Shown one piece after another: positions 25,417-34,405 of a stretch of DNA of 64,000 bases. The position numbers were made by a program, and so were the translations under genes. This DNA comes from Lewinellaceae bacterium. GTDB lineage: Bacteria; Bacteroidota; Bacteroidia; Chitinophagales; Saprospiraceae. The stretch's first letter is position 1. Every line of letters begins with the position of its first letter. A model generated the notes under the pieces. That model worked only from the letters and a program-made list of their open reading frames with translations. It did not search any database and had not been told where the DNA came from. Location: NCBI GenBank assembly GCA_020636275.1, contig JACJYD010000002.1, positions 496,001 to 560,000 of the forward strand, given 5' to 3'.

Positions 25417-27714
25417 ATGAAATCATTCCCGACCCTTCTTCTGATGGTCCTCCTTTGCGGAGCTACCGCCGGTTTGGCACAGCCCGGTTTCGAGCGCCTT
25501 TCTTTTCCCGTCAGCAGCGACGGAACCGCCATTCCCAACCCTTTTACCGGGGGGCTGAACAATCCCCAGCCTTCCAGGGTCGACCTCAACAACGACGGCA
25601 TTGAAGACCTCTTTGTGTTCGACCGGTATGGAAATATTCCGCTCACCTTTCTCCACAGCGGGGAAGCCGGATCGACCGAGTACACCTATGCGCCTGAATA
25701 CGCCGCGAATTTTCCACCCCTTGTCAATTGGGTCCTGTTGCGCGATTTCAACGGAGACGGCATTCAGGATATTTTTTCCAGCCATGTGCCTCCGCTTGCC
25801 TTTGGGATTAATGTTTATCAGGGTTATTACGACGCGGACAACAAGATCGCCTTCGAGCCTTTTCAATTTTACTGGGAAGGAGACAATGTCATTTTTTACA
25901 CCTTGCCCAACCTCACCAAAACCCAGGTTTACGTCAGCCCCACCGATTATCCGGTCCTGGACGATGTGGATGGCGATGGCGATCTGGACATTTTGACCTT
26001 CAACATCAGCGGGGGCTATGTAGAATATTTTCAGAACCGGACCATGGAAATGGGATACGGCCTGGACAGCTTGCGATTTATCCGGGGTGATCTTTGTTGG
26101 GGAAAATTTTACGAAGCTGCGCTCTCCCAGGAGATCGTGCTGAGCGCCAACCCCAACCAGTGCGCCACGGGCTTTACCGGCGGCGGCGACCTCGACACCC
26201 GGCATGCCGGTTCCACCCTGGTTACCTTTGATGCCGACAACGATGGCGATCTGGAGATCGCGATCGGCGACATCAGTTATCCCAAGATCAATTACCTGCA
26301 CAACGGGGGCACCCCCCAAAACGCATTTATGACGGGACAGGACACCGAGTTCCCGAGCTATGATGTACCGGTGCATATCCCCGATTTTCCGGTACCTTTT
26401 TATTTCGACTTCGACAACGACGGCAAGAGCGATTTTCTGGTGGCGCCCAATCAGCAGGGAGGCACTCCCAATTACGATGTTCTGTGGTTCTACCGCAATA
26501 TCAACACCGCAGCCATGCCCGAATTCGAGCTGGTCCGGAAAAATGCCCTGGTTGACGGGATGCTCGATTTCGGATCCGGCAGCAATCCGGCGTTTGTGGA
26601 TATCAATGCGGATGGACTGATGGATATCCTGGTGGGAACGGACGGGTATTACAATACGGACTTTTCCTCCAATTTTGATCCGCGGCTCATCCTGCTCCAA
26701 AATACCGGCACGGCCACCGAACCGGCTTTTGAACTGGTGGATGATGATTTTCTGGGAATGAGCCAATTCGGCAACGAGTCTCCGCCGGCCTTTCCACTGG
26801 GAACCTGGAATTTTGCCCCCACCGCCGGCGATATGGACAATGACGGCGATATTGACCTGGTGATCGGCGAGCAGGAGGGGAGTTTGTTCTATGCAGAGAA
26901 CCTGGCAGGCCCGGGCAATCCCGCCATTTTTGCCGAAGTGCTGCCCAAATGGAAGGGTATCGATGTGGGGCTCAACAGCTACCCGGCTATCGCCGATATC
27001 AATCGCGACGGCCGGCCCGACCTGGTGATCGGGGAGCGGAACGGGATCTTCAATTATTTGCCTAATATCGGCACGGCATCCGAGCCCGATTTTGAATCGG
27101 ATGAAAATGCCGCCCCGAATATTCCCATTTTTGGAAAAGTGTCGACCGAACTGCCGGGCGATCTCTCCGCGGGAAACAGCGCCCCGGTGATCCTGGACTA
27201 CGGCGATTCTTTCCTGCTGGTCACCGGCACCCAGGTGGGTCCGGTCCAGGTTTATACCGATATTGAAAACAACCTGGATGGGACTTTTTCCCTGGCCAAT
27301 CCCAACCTGGGCAGTACGGCGGAAGGCAAGCGGAGCAGGGTGGCCCTTGCCGACCTGACCGACGACGGCTACCTCGAAATGCTCGTGGGCAACTACCGGG
27401 GCGGGCTCAGCATCTTTTCCACCCCGCTGGAAGTAGGGGTGGAGCCTTCCTTCGTCCTCGACCAGCTCGCCATTCAGCCATCCCGGATCTATCCCAATCC
27501 GGCCTGGGACCAGATCACCCTGGAATGGCCGGGCGATGGGATCGGCGCCGTGGAAGTGCACCTGTACAATGCGCTTGGCCAATTGGTCCGGAATTATGAT
27601 GTATCGGGAACCAGATGGACGCTTTCCGTAGTTGATTTGCATGCGGGGTTGTATGCCTTCGAAATCCTGGGTAGCAAAGGGCAGCGGGCGGTGGTGAAGT
27701 GGGTGAAGAAATAA
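25417..27714 (+). CDS. Secreted FG-GAP/VCBS beta-propeller protein with T9SS type A domain
   Basis: 765 residues. Signal peptide (MKSFPTLLLMVLLCGATAGLAQ), then repeated calcium-binding-like D-x-N-x-D-G-x-x-D motifs (DLNNDGIEDLFV, DFNGDGIQDIF, DVDGDGDLDIL, DADNDGDLEIAIGD, DFDNDGKSDFLV, DINADGLMDILVG, DMDNDGDIDLVIGE, DINRDGRPDLVIGE), forming an integrin-type propeller. The C-terminal 80 residues are a T9SS sorting domain (IYPNPAWDQITL ... VHLYNALGQLV). Likely a surface or extracellular scaffold or adhesin; no enzyme domain is seen. Confidence 0.92.
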   Translation: MKSFPTLLLMVLLCGATAGLAQPGFERLSFPVSSDGTAIPNPFTGGLNNPQPSRVDLNNDGIEDLFVFDRYGNIPLTFLHSGEAGSTEYTYAPEYAANFPPLVNWVLLRDFNGDGIQDIFSSHVPPLAFGINVYQGYYDADNKIAFEPFQFYWEGDNVIFYTLPNLTKTQVYVSPTDYPVLDDVDGDGDLDILTFNISGGYVEYFQNRTMEMGYGLDSLRFIRGDLCWGKFYEAALSQEIVLSANPNQCATGFTGGGDLDTRHAGSTLVTFDADNDGDLEIAIGDISYPKINYLHNGGTPQNAFMTGQDTEFPSYDVPVHIPDFPVPFYFDFDNDGKSDFLVAPNQQGGTPNYDVLWFYRNINTAAMPEFELVRKNALVDGMLDFGSGSNPAFVDINADGLMDILVGTDGYYNTDFSSNFDPRLILLQNTGTATEPAFELVDDDFLGMSQFGNESPPAFPLGTWNFAPTAGDMDNDGDIDLVIGEQEGSLFYAENLAGPGNPAIFAEVLPKWKGIDVGLNSYPAIADINRDGRPDLVIGERNGIFNYLPNIGTASEPDFESDENAAPNIPIFGKVSTELPGDLSAGNSAPVILDYGDSFLLVTGTQVGPVQVYTDIENNLDGTFSLANPNLGSTAEGKRSRVALADLTDDGYLEMLVGNYRGGLSIFSTPLEVGVEPSFVLDQLAIQPSRIYPNPAWDQITLEWPGDGIGAVEVHLYNALGQLVRNYDVSGTRWTLSVVDLHAGLYAFEILGSKGQRAVVKWVKK

Positions 27715-27761
27715 AGAAGGATTTTTTTTGTAAATTGGAGAATTAATATTTCAATTTTGGT

Positions 27762-28370
27762 ATGAGTGCGATTTCAACGGAACGGGTAAAAAAACTGTCT
27801 GACCTCGATCCGGAGGGAAGCTATACCTATGCCGACTACCTGCTCTGGCAATTCAAAGAGCGGGTGGAGCTCATTCGGGGACGTTTGTTTAGGATGACGC
27901 CGGCGCCTAACGTCCAACATCAAAGACTCGTTACTTTTTTCACGGCGAAGCTTTTCAATTTCTTTGAAAAGAAACCGTGCCAAGTATTTACATTGCCTTT
28001 CGACGTTAGATTACCTAATGGCAAGAAAAAAGGAAATGAAACTACTGTGGTCCAACCCGATCTTTGCGTGATCTGTGAAGAGGCAAAATTAGATGACAAA
28101 GGATGTGTTGGAGCGCCTGACCTGGTAATTGAAATCCTTTCTCCTGGAAATACCAACCTTGAAATGCGTGAAAAATTCCAGGTATATGAAGAATCTGGGG
28201 TTCGGGAGTATTGGTTAATTAACCCCCTTGAAAATGTAATTTTGGTTTACATCCTCGACGAGAAAGGCATTTTCATTGGCCTGGCTCCCGTCATTGGAGA
28301 AGATATTTTGCGATCACATATTTTTCCGAAACTGGAGATCGACCTCAAGGAAATATTTACTACAAAATAA
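27762..28370 (+). CDS. Uma2-family (DUF820) PD-(D/E)XK nuclease-like protein
   Basis: 202 residues. Family features are YTYADYLLWQ, a VELIRGRLFRMTPAPNVQHQ start, VQPDLCVIC (the catalytic Asp), GAPDLVIEILSPGN and REKFQVYEESGVREYWLINP. These keep the D-x(n)-E-x-hydrophobic arrangement of a PD-(D/E)XK nuclease. Uma2 genes are common and often duplicated in Bacteroidota and cyanobacteria, and their biological role is not established. The second half of the gene is clearly poorer in G+C than its neighbours, which hints at horizontal transfer. Confidence 0.88.
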   Translation: MSAISTERVKKLSDLDPEGSYTYADYLLWQFKERVELIRGRLFRMTPAPNVQHQRLVTFFTAKLFNFFEKKPCQVFTLPFDVRLPNGKKKGNETTVVQPDLCVICEEAKLDDKGCVGAPDLVIEILSPGNTNLEMREKFQVYEESGVREYWLINPLENVILVYILDEKGIFIGLAPVIGEDILRSHIFPKLEIDLKEIFTTK

Positions 28371-28406
28371 ATGGACCGCGGGCTACGCCCACAGTCCATT
28401 TATTTT
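28364..28406. terminator. Bidirectional terminator at convergent genes
   Basis: AAAATAAATGGAC (28364-28376) pairs with GTCCATTTATTTT (28394-28406), with an inner GGGC-tac-GCCC stem. The TAA stop of the Uma2 gene is inside the first arm, and the other end touches the stop of the ABC permease. Confidence 0.85.
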
Positions 28407-29212
28407 TATAAGTCCCTCCTGGTGATCAACGCATAGGTCGCCACCAAAAACAGCGCAATATATACCAGCGACGTGATCATCGCTTCCTGCCCGGTGAGAA
28501 AGAACTGAAATCCAAATTCTTTTTCAAATCCCTTGGTCATCTCGGAAAAGGGTATCGGGACCAGGTCCTCGAAGGCATTCATCGGGTAGAAGTTCATGCT
28601 TTTATGTCTGAACAGGTTCTGGTGCACGCCCCAGCGCAGGACCGGCTCGATAAAAATGCCGTAGGCAAAGAAGAGGAACAGGGCAAAGCCCGACCGGCGG
28701 ATCCAGGTTCCCAATAATAATCCGAAACTCATGTAGCCGAGGCACATCACGAAAAAACGCGGGAGGTAGTCGATGTGTTTCAGGATGACCGAGCTGTACA
28801 GGGCATCGGAGTGGATAATGCCCAGCGCCATAGCCGTCAGTCCGTAGTACACGGTGGCGCCCAGCGCTACGGTGATCAGGAAATAGAGCTTACTCCAGAA
28901 CATGTCGGCACGGGTCAGACCGGTAATGATGTTTTGCCGGAAGGTCCGGCTGCTGAATTCCTGGGTGATGAACAGCACGGAGATAAAACCCAACAGGAAG
29001 AAGGTCAGCCAGTTGCCCACATAACCCAGGTAGATGAATACGTCGGGAAAGCGGAAAAAGGTATCCGGCGTATTGATGGGAGGCGGCCATTCCTTAATGG
29101 ATTTCGCGATTAGCAGGGAAGAGGGGAGAAGGAGGATATACAAAGCCCCCAGCATCAGAAAGGGCCGGTGTTTGCGTTGTTTTAACCATTCGAGTTGAAG
29201 GAGGTAAAGCAT
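28406..29212 (-). CDS. ABC-2 type transporter permease
   Basis: 268 residues with about six hydrophobic helices (for example about 20-37, 62-85, 108-130, 150-172 and a last one near 240-262). The N-terminus (QLEWLKQRKHRPFL) and the ITQEFSSRTFRQNIITGLTR stretch are those of small ABC-2/NosY-like permeases. It lies 12 bp after the ATPase of the same set. The pair may move lipids, bacteriocin-like peptides or export components; the substrate is unknown. Confidence 0.88.
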   Translation of the reverse strand: MLYLLQLEWLKQRKHRPFLMLGALYILLLPSSLLIAKSIKEWPPPINTPDTFFRFPDVFIYLGYVGNWLTFFLLGFISVLFITQEFSSRTFRQNIITGLTRADMFWSKLYFLITVALGATVYYGLTAMALGIIHSDALYSSVILKHIDYLPRFFVMCLGYMSFGLLLGTWIRRSGFALFLFFAYGIFIEPVLRWGVHQNLFRHKSMNFYPMNAFEDLVPIPFSEMTKGFEKEFGFQFFLTGQEAMITSLVYIALFLVATYALITRRDL

Positions 29213-29224
29213 GTGGGGCTTATT

Positions 29225-30118
29225 TTAGACGAGGTCTTCTTTTGTGATCTGTAAAAATTCCGATTCCAGGCTTTTGTTTCGGCTGACCAGATGCGTCAGC
29301 AGGATCCCTTGCTGAAAGGCTTTTTGGTTGAGGGTGGCTGCCTGAAAACCGGGTTTGGTGGCGACAATGCAGAAGTGTTCCTTTTCAGTGACGGATTGCA
29401 CCTCCGGGATCGTTGCCAGCAGGGCCTTCAGCTTTTCCCGGTCGGTGGCTTCCACTTCGATCCACTGCTCGTTGCTCAGGATGGCGCCGACTTGTCCGGT
29501 GGCCAGCAGCCGTCCTTTTTTGAGGATGGCGACGTGGGAACAGATCTTTTCTACCTCGTCCAGAATATGGCTGGCCATGAGAATGGTCTTTCCGCGTTGG
29601 GCGATCTGCAGGAGGGTCTCCCGTACTTCCGCGATCCCCTGCGGATCGAGGCCGTTGGTTGGCTCGTCGAAAATGAGCACGTCGGGGTCGTTGAGCAGGG
29701 CGGAAGCGATGGCCAGGCGTTGTTTCATCCCGAAGGAATAGGTGCGAAACAAGTCCCCTTCCCGTCCGCGGAGGTTGACGATCTCCAAAATGCCGTCGTA
29801 ATCGGGGTTTTCCGCTTTTCGGATATGCGCCACGATCTTCAGGTTGTCGAGCGCACTGAGGTAAGGGTAAAAGTTGGGTGTCTCCAGCAGCGCGCCGATA
29901 TGGCGCCGGGGATTGCTGCCATAGCGCCCACCGAACCAATCATAGGACCCCGAATCGGGGAAAATGATGTTCAGGATCATGCCCAGGGTGGTGGTCTTTC
30001 CACTGCCGTTGGGCCCGAGAATGCCGAAAATGTTGCCCTCCTCCACGCTTAGCGACAGATCGTCGACGGCCTGTATGCGGCCGTAGTGCTTGGAGAGGTG
30101 GTCGATGGTGAGGACCAT
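29225..30118 (-). CDS. ABC transporter ATP-binding protein (NosF/BcrA type)
   Basis: 297 residues: Walker A GPNGSGKTTT, a YSFGMKQRLAIASAL signature (the usual LSGG is SFGM here), Walker B VLIFDEPTNGLDP and a C-terminal extension of about 85 residues seen in the drug-resistance subfamily. It is the ATPase for the small permease just downstream on the same strand and is separate from the TolC/HlyD export operon to its upstream side. Confidence 0.93.
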   Translation of the reverse strand: MVLTIDHLSKHYGRIQAVDDLSLSVEEGNIFGILGPNGSGKTTTLGMILNIIFPDSGSYDWFGGRYGSNPRRHIGALLETPNFYPYLSALDNLKIVAHIRKAENPDYDGILEIVNLRGREGDLFRTYSFGMKQRLAIASALLNDPDVLIFDEPTNGLDPQGIAEVRETLLQIAQRGKTILMASHILDEVEKICSHVAILKKGRLLATGQVGAILSNEQWIEVEATDREKLKALLATIPEVQSVTEKEHFCIVATKPGFQAATLNQKAFQQGILLTHLVSRNKSLESEFLQITKEDLV

Positions 30119-30140
30119 GAAATGGAGTTTTTCAGTTAAT

Positions 30141-30224
30141 AAGTTTATAAGTTTATAAGGGTATAAGTTTATAAGTTTTTAAGCGAAAAACTTATACCCT
30201 TATAAACTTAAAAACTTAAAAACT
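30141..30224. repeat. AAGTTTATAAGGGTAT repeat hairpin
   Basis: Tandem AGTTTATA units containing GGGTATAAG are mirrored by CTTATACCCTTATAAACTT, giving a long AT-rich stem in the 159-bp spacer between the two ABC modules. Confidence 0.8.
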
Positions 30225-30277
30225 ATTACCGGTTGAATTTAATCCCTTCGATGATTTCTTTATTCCCATAGACAAAA

Positions 30278-31405
30278 CTAACTCCGCTTCCGATAATTCC
30301 AAACGGCCAGGGCGTTCAGGACCACCGCAAATGCGGAGATACTGATGAAGGACCCTCGCACATCTGCCCAGCCGGAGCCCTTGAGCATGACCATGCGGAT
30401 GACCTCGACGAAGTAGGCGATGGGGTTGAACCAGGTAAGCACCTGGGCCCAGTGGGGCATGCTTTCGATGGGGGTGAACAGACCGCTCATCAGGATGAAG
30501 ATCACCATGAGGAACCAGGTGAGGAACATGGATTGTTGCTGGGTATTGGAAAAGGTGGAGATGAGGAGGCCGAGCCCCAGTATGAGCAGGAGATATACGG
30601 AGGCAAAGACGAAGATCAATCCGATGCTGCCGACGAAGGGGATATTGAAGATGATCTTACCGATCGTCATCCCGATGGCCAGTTCTATCAGGGCCAGGAT
30701 CCAGAACGGCAGCAATTTTCCAATGATGAACTGGTATTTGCGGATCGGCGTCACGTTGATCTGTTCGATGGTACCGATCTCTTTTTCCTTGACCACGTTC
30801 ATTCCCGAGAGGAAGCCTCCGATCATGGTGACGAGCAGTACGAGAATGCCGGGCACCATAAAGGTATTGTAATCCATGTCGGGGTTGAACCAGTTTTGGA
30901 AGGTGATATCCACCGGCTGTCCCATGGCTGCGAGCGCCCTCGGTTGCAACTGGGGCGTCCATTCCGAGATCACTTCCCGGTTAAAATCCCGTACGATCGA
31001 TTGAACGTAGGCCTGAGCCACCCCTGCCTTCGCCCCGTTGATCGCATCGATGGTCAGGTGGAGCGGGGCGCTTTGTTCCTTGAGCAGGCGGTATTCGAAC
31101 CGGGAGGGGATCTCCAGGTACAGGTCGATGTCGTTGGATTGCATCCGGTCGGCAGCCTGCCCCGGGTCCAGTTGGTAGGTTACTTCGAAAAAAGGAGAAG
31201 CCTCGAAGTGGCTGTTCAACTGCCTCGACAAGGTCGATTGATCCATATCCACGATCGTCAGCCGGATATTCTTGATCTCAAAATCAGCCGCGAACGGCAG
31301 GATGATGAGTTGAAGAAATGGCATGACAAACAGGATCGGCAGCATGGTCTTGTTGCGAAAGATCTGTCGGAATTCCTTTTGGATGATGTATAGTATGGTT
31401 TTCAA
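30278..31405 (-). CDS. ABC-2 permease of YbhR/YhhJ type
   Basis: 375 residues. It starts with TTG; the sequence KTILYIIQKEFRQIFRNKTML that follows is the conserved family N-terminus, so an unusual start codon is preferred over a truncated ATG start. One N-terminal helix, a large periplasmic domain (about 45-185), then five helices including LVTMIGGFLSGMNVVKEKEIGTIEQINVTP, which is the family fingerprint. With the next permease it forms a heterodimeric transmembrane part, as YbhR with YbhS does in E. coli. Confidence 0.9.
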   Translation of the reverse strand: MKTILYIIQKEFRQIFRNKTMLPILFVMPFLQLIILPFAADFEIKNIRLTIVDMDQSTLSRQLNSHFEASPFFEVTYQLDPGQAADRMQSNDIDLYLEIPSRFEYRLLKEQSAPLHLTIDAINGAKAGVAQAYVQSIVRDFNREVISEWTPQLQPRALAAMGQPVDITFQNWFNPDMDYNTFMVPGILVLLVTMIGGFLSGMNVVKEKEIGTIEQINVTPIRKYQFIIGKLLPFWILALIELAIGMTIGKIIFNIPFVGSIGLIFVFASVYLLLILGLGLLISTFSNTQQQSMFLTWFLMVIFILMSGLFTPIESMPHWAQVLTWFNPIAYFVEVIRMVMLKGSGWADVRGSFISISAFAVVLNALAVWNYRKRS

Positions 31406-31440
31406 TTTTTAGTTTTTAGGTTTTAATTTTTAGTTGTTAT
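31404..31440. repeat. AT-rich period-7/8 array (TTTTTAGT)
   Basis: Imperfect TTTTTAG units overlap the start codon region of the YbhR-like gene on one side and run towards the two palindromes on the other. Confidence 0.6.
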
Positions 31441-31457
31441 ACTCAAAGCGAAATGGT

Positions 31458-31494
31458 TTGGGACTATTGCGGCCGCCGGCCGCAATAGTCCCAA
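31458..31494. repeat. Perfect 37-bp palindrome (twin 1)
   Basis: The arm TTGGGACTATTGCGGCCG (31458-31475) is exactly mirrored around a single central base at 31476. Its core, GGCCGCCGGCC, is identical to that of the next palindrome. Confidence 0.85.
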
Positions 31495-31527
31495 TTGATT
31501 GGACGGCCGCCGGCCGTCCAATCAATT
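31493..31527 (+). terminator. Perfect 35-bp palindrome (twin 2), terminator-like on plus strand
   Basis: The arm AATTGATTGGACGGCCG is exactly mirrored around 31510 and followed by TTTTTCTTC on the plus strand. It has the same core as its twin but different flanks. It lies in an operon read on the minus strand, where no T-tract follows, so it could stop antisense transcription. Confidence 0.55.
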
Positions 31528-31549
31528 TTTCTTCAGTATAAAAACTCAA

Positions 31550-32656
31550 TCATTCAAGCCGTAGCTTGAAACTACGAACACTCCCCCCGATCAGAACCAG
31601 GGTCATAAACACCAGTACCAGGGTTTCTTTCCAGATGACGGCCATCCCCGCGCCTTTGAGCATGACCCCTTTGACAATGACGATAAACCAGCGCGCCGGT
31701 ACGATATGGCTGATGGCTCGCAGGAGCCAGGGCATATTTTCGATGGGAAAAATGAATCCGGATAGCAGGATCGTGGGTAGCATCAGGGCCATGAGCGAGA
31801 TCATAAGGGCGACCTGCTGGGTTTGCACCCGGGAGGAGATCATGATCCCCAACGCCAGCGAAGTCAGGATAAAGAGCAGGCTCTCGGCGATGAGCAAGGG
31901 CAGGCTGCCCCGGATAGGCATATGGAAAACGGTAGTGGCCAGAACCAGAATGATGGCGACATTGGCCAGGCCCAGGGCGATATAGGGGATGACCTTTCCC
32001 ATCACGATCACTGCGGGTTTCAGGGGCGATACCAGGAGGATCTCCATCGTGCCCAATTCCTTTTCGCGGGTCAGGGCAATGGAGGTCATCATCGCCGAAA
32101 CCAGCATCAGGATGATAGTGATGACGCCCGGTACAAAGAGGAACACGCTTTTCAGTTCCTGGTTATAACGCATCCGTACTTCGGTCTGGATGGCGTAGGG
32201 GAGGGTGGCGCTGCCTTTTTTCTCCTGCTCGTATTGCCGGATGATAGCGCTGGCATAGGCCACCAGGGTCGTGGCGGTATTGGGATCGGTGGCGTCGGCG
32301 ATGAGCTGGATCTGTGGGCTGTCTTCCCGGAAAAAATGGTCCTGGAATTCCGGGGGAAATACGACGGCCAATTTTACCCGGTCGTGCCGGAAGGCCTGCT
32401 CCAACTGACTTTCGTCCTTTAACTCGACGGCCAATTGGAAAAAACCGGAGGAGGTCAACCGGTCGGCGATCTCTATGGTCACCGGGTCTTTGGAACCATC
32501 GAATATGGCGATACGGGCGTCGTTGAGTTCGTTAGTGATCGCAAAGCCAAACAACACAACCTGGGCGATCGGCATCCCGATCAAAATGATCAGGGTCCTG
32601 GGATCGCGCAGGATGTGGATGGTCTCTTTTTTTACAAATGCCCAAAAGGTCTTCAT
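31550..32656 (-). CDS. ABC-2 permease of YbhS type
   Basis: 368 residues from the ATG at 32656 (MKTFWAFVKKETIHILRD); an upstream GTG would add 17 residues translated from a GTGATTR-type repeat. It has the same plan as the neighbouring permease: one N-terminal helix, a periplasmic domain (about 45-170) and five C-terminal helices, with IALTREKELGTMEILLVSPLKP as fingerprint. The two are probably paralogous partners in one transporter. Confidence 0.9.
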   Translation of the reverse strand: MKTFWAFVKKETIHILRDPRTLIILIGMPIAQVVLFGFAITNELNDARIAIFDGSKDPVTIEIADRLTSSGFFQLAVELKDESQLEQAFRHDRVKLAVVFPPEFQDHFFREDSPQIQLIADATDPNTATTLVAYASAIIRQYEQEKKGSATLPYAIQTEVRMRYNQELKSVFLFVPGVITIILMLVSAMMTSIALTREKELGTMEILLVSPLKPAVIVMGKVIPYIALGLANVAIILVLATTVFHMPIRGSLPLLIAESLLFILTSLALGIMISSRVQTQQVALMISLMALMLPTILLSGFIFPIENMPWLLRAISHIVPARWFIVIVKGVMLKGAGMAVIWKETLVLVFMTLVLIGGSVRSFKLRLE

Positions 32657-32706
32657 GTGTTGGTGATTGGTGATTAGTGACTGGTGACTGGCACCATCAC
32701 CAATCA
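32657..32706. repeat. GTGATTR/GTGACTG heptad hairpin
   Basis: Heptads GTGATTG, GTGATTA, GTGACTG are followed by the complementary arm CACCATCACCAATCAC. It contains the stop codon of the ATPase that ends at 32704. Confidence 0.75.
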
Positions 32707-33441
32707 CATGTTACTACTCGTATGCCGTGCCAATCGCACAAACAACTCATTTATACTCGGAACGTTATTGTCCCGTTTCAACTCGCCCGGACTGCCCATG
32801 GCGGCGATCCGTCCATCCACCATGATGGAAATGCGGTCGCAGTATTCGGCTTCGTCCATGTAGTGGGTCGTGACGAAAACGGTCACTCCCCGGTCGGCTG
32901 CGCGGTAGATCATTTCCCAGAATTGCCGGCGGGTGATCGGGTCGACCCCACCGGTGGGTTCATCCAGGAAAACGATGGAGGGATTGTGAACCTGGGCTAC
33001 GGAAAATGCCAGCTTTTGTTTCCAGCCTAATGGAAGGGACTGCACCTGCGATTTGGCGATCCATTCCAGATCGAGTTCCTGGAGCAACTGCTCCGTTTTA
33101 CTTCGGATTTCCGCTCCCGACAATCCGTAAATGCCGCCGTAAAACCGGATATTTTCCTGGACGGTAAGATCTTCGTACAGGGAGAATTTCTGGCTCATGT
33201 ATCCGATGTGTCGCTTGATCAGTTCGGGTTGTTTATACACGTCGAACCCGGCTACGCGAGCTTTGCCGGAAGTCGGAAAAGACAAGCCCGACAACATGCG
33301 CATGGCGGTCGTTTTTCCGGCGCCGTTGGCGCCCAGAAAGCCGAAGATCTCGCCCTGTCCCACGGTAAAGCTGATCGCATCTACCGCGGTGAAGGAACCG
33401 AATTTCTTGGTGAGGTTTTCCGCCCAAATGGCCTGTTCCAT
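32704..33441 (-). CDS. ABC transporter ATPase (second half of a YbhF-like pair)
   Basis: 245 residues, one nucleotide-binding domain: Walker A FLGANGAGKTTAMR, signature QSLPLGWKQKLAFSVA (LSGG reads LPLG), Walker B SIVFLDEPTGGVDP and H-loop TTHYMDEAEYCD. In E. coli YbhF two such domains are fused in one chain of about 580 residues; here they are two adjacent genes 12 bp apart. Confidence 0.93.
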   Translation of the reverse strand: MEQAIWAENLTKKFGSFTAVDAISFTVGQGEIFGFLGANGAGKTTAMRMLSGLSFPTSGKARVAGFDVYKQPELIKRHIGYMSQKFSLYEDLTVQENIRFYGGIYGLSGAEIRSKTEQLLQELDLEWIAKSQVQSLPLGWKQKLAFSVAQVHNPSIVFLDEPTGGVDPITRRQFWEMIYRAADRGVTVFVTTHYMDEAEYCDRISIMVDGRIAAMGSPGELKRDNNVPSINELFVRLARHTSSNM

Positions 33442-33453
33442 AAAGCTGGTGTT

Positions 33454-34365
33454 TTATGCTATTTTTTCTGTCATTAACTCCATAAAGCAATCTTCGATAT
33501 TCGCGGCAATGGGTTCGATGGCCAGTTCTGTATGTCCTTTCTTCTGAAGATAGTCCAGCAATTCGCCGTCGGTCTGTTCGCCGGTCAGGGCGAGGTGCAC
33601 GGAATCGCCGAAGGGGAACGCCGTATGGGTGAGCGGGTAGTGGCGCAGATCTTCCAGGAGTCGCAGCGTGTTCTGTGCCCGTACGCCGAGCAGGGGCCGG
33701 TCGTAGCTCTCCACGATGGATGCCGGGCTATCGACCTGCAAAATATGGCCATTCTGGATGAGCGCCACCCGGTCGCACAAACTGGCTTCGTCCATGTAAG
33801 GGGTAGAGACGAGGATCGTGATGCCCCGTTCTTTTAACCGGGCCAACATTTCCCAAAACTCTTTCCGGGAAACGGCGTCCACCCCCGTGGTCGGCTCGTC
33901 CAGGATCAACACCTCCGGTTCGTGCACCATGGCACAGCTCAGCGCCAGTTTTTGTTTCATCCCGCCCGACAACTGCCCGGCCCTCCGGTTCTTGAACGGT
34001 TCGATCTGGCTGTAGATGTCGGCGATGAGGTGGTAGTTCTTCTCGATGGTCGTACCGAAAATGGTGGCGAAAAAGTTCAGATTTTCCAGCACTGTCAGAT
34101 CCTGGTACAGGCTGAACCGCCCCGGCATATACCCGATATGGGGCCGCAGTTTGCGAAACTCCTTCACCGGGTCGAGGTCCAGCACCCTGGCCGTTCCCGC
34201 ATCCGGCACCAGGAGGGTGGTCAGGATGCGGATCAGGGTGGTCTTTCCCGCTCCGTCCGGCCCGATCAGGCCGAACAATTCTCCTTTCGACACTTCGAAA
34301 GAAATATCATCCAGCGCCTTGACGGGACCATACGATTTGCTGATGTGATTTATATAAATTGACAT
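33454..34365 (-). CDS. ABC transporter ATPase (first half of a YbhF-like pair)
   Basis: 303 residues from the ATG at 34365 (MSIYINHISKSYGPVKALDD); the frame extends 13 codons further but without family similarity. Walker A is GPDGAGKTTLIR (Asp instead of Asn, as in the YbhF N-terminal half), the signature is QLSGGMKQKLALSCAM and Walker B VLILDEPTTGVD. The C-terminal about 80 residues are an extra domain seen in this subfamily. It pairs with the next ATPase to power export by the two permeases. Confidence 0.93.
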   Translation of the reverse strand: MSIYINHISKSYGPVKALDDISFEVSKGELFGLIGPDGAGKTTLIRILTTLLVPDAGTARVLDLDPVKEFRKLRPHIGYMPGRFSLYQDLTVLENLNFFATIFGTTIEKNYHLIADIYSQIEPFKNRRAGQLSGGMKQKLALSCAMVHEPEVLILDEPTTGVDAVSRKEFWEMLARLKERGITILVSTPYMDEASLCDRVALIQNGHILQVDSPASIVESYDRPLLGVRAQNTLRLLEDLRHYPLTHTAFPFGDSVHLALTGEQTDGELLDYLQKKGHTELAIEPIAANIEDCFMELMTEKIA

Positions 34366-34405
34366 AAAAAAGAATATGCAATTTGCGGGCCGTCCGGTCC
34401 ACAAA

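Noticed and set aside
25423..27642. 739-codon frame antisense to the FG-GAP protein
   Set aside because: It mirrors the repeated D-x-N-x-D coding pattern and shows no family motif.
33442..33453. Fusion of the two ATPases by frameshift
   Set aside because: Each half has its own start and stop with a 12-bp spacer and no degraded linker, so two genes are the simpler reading.
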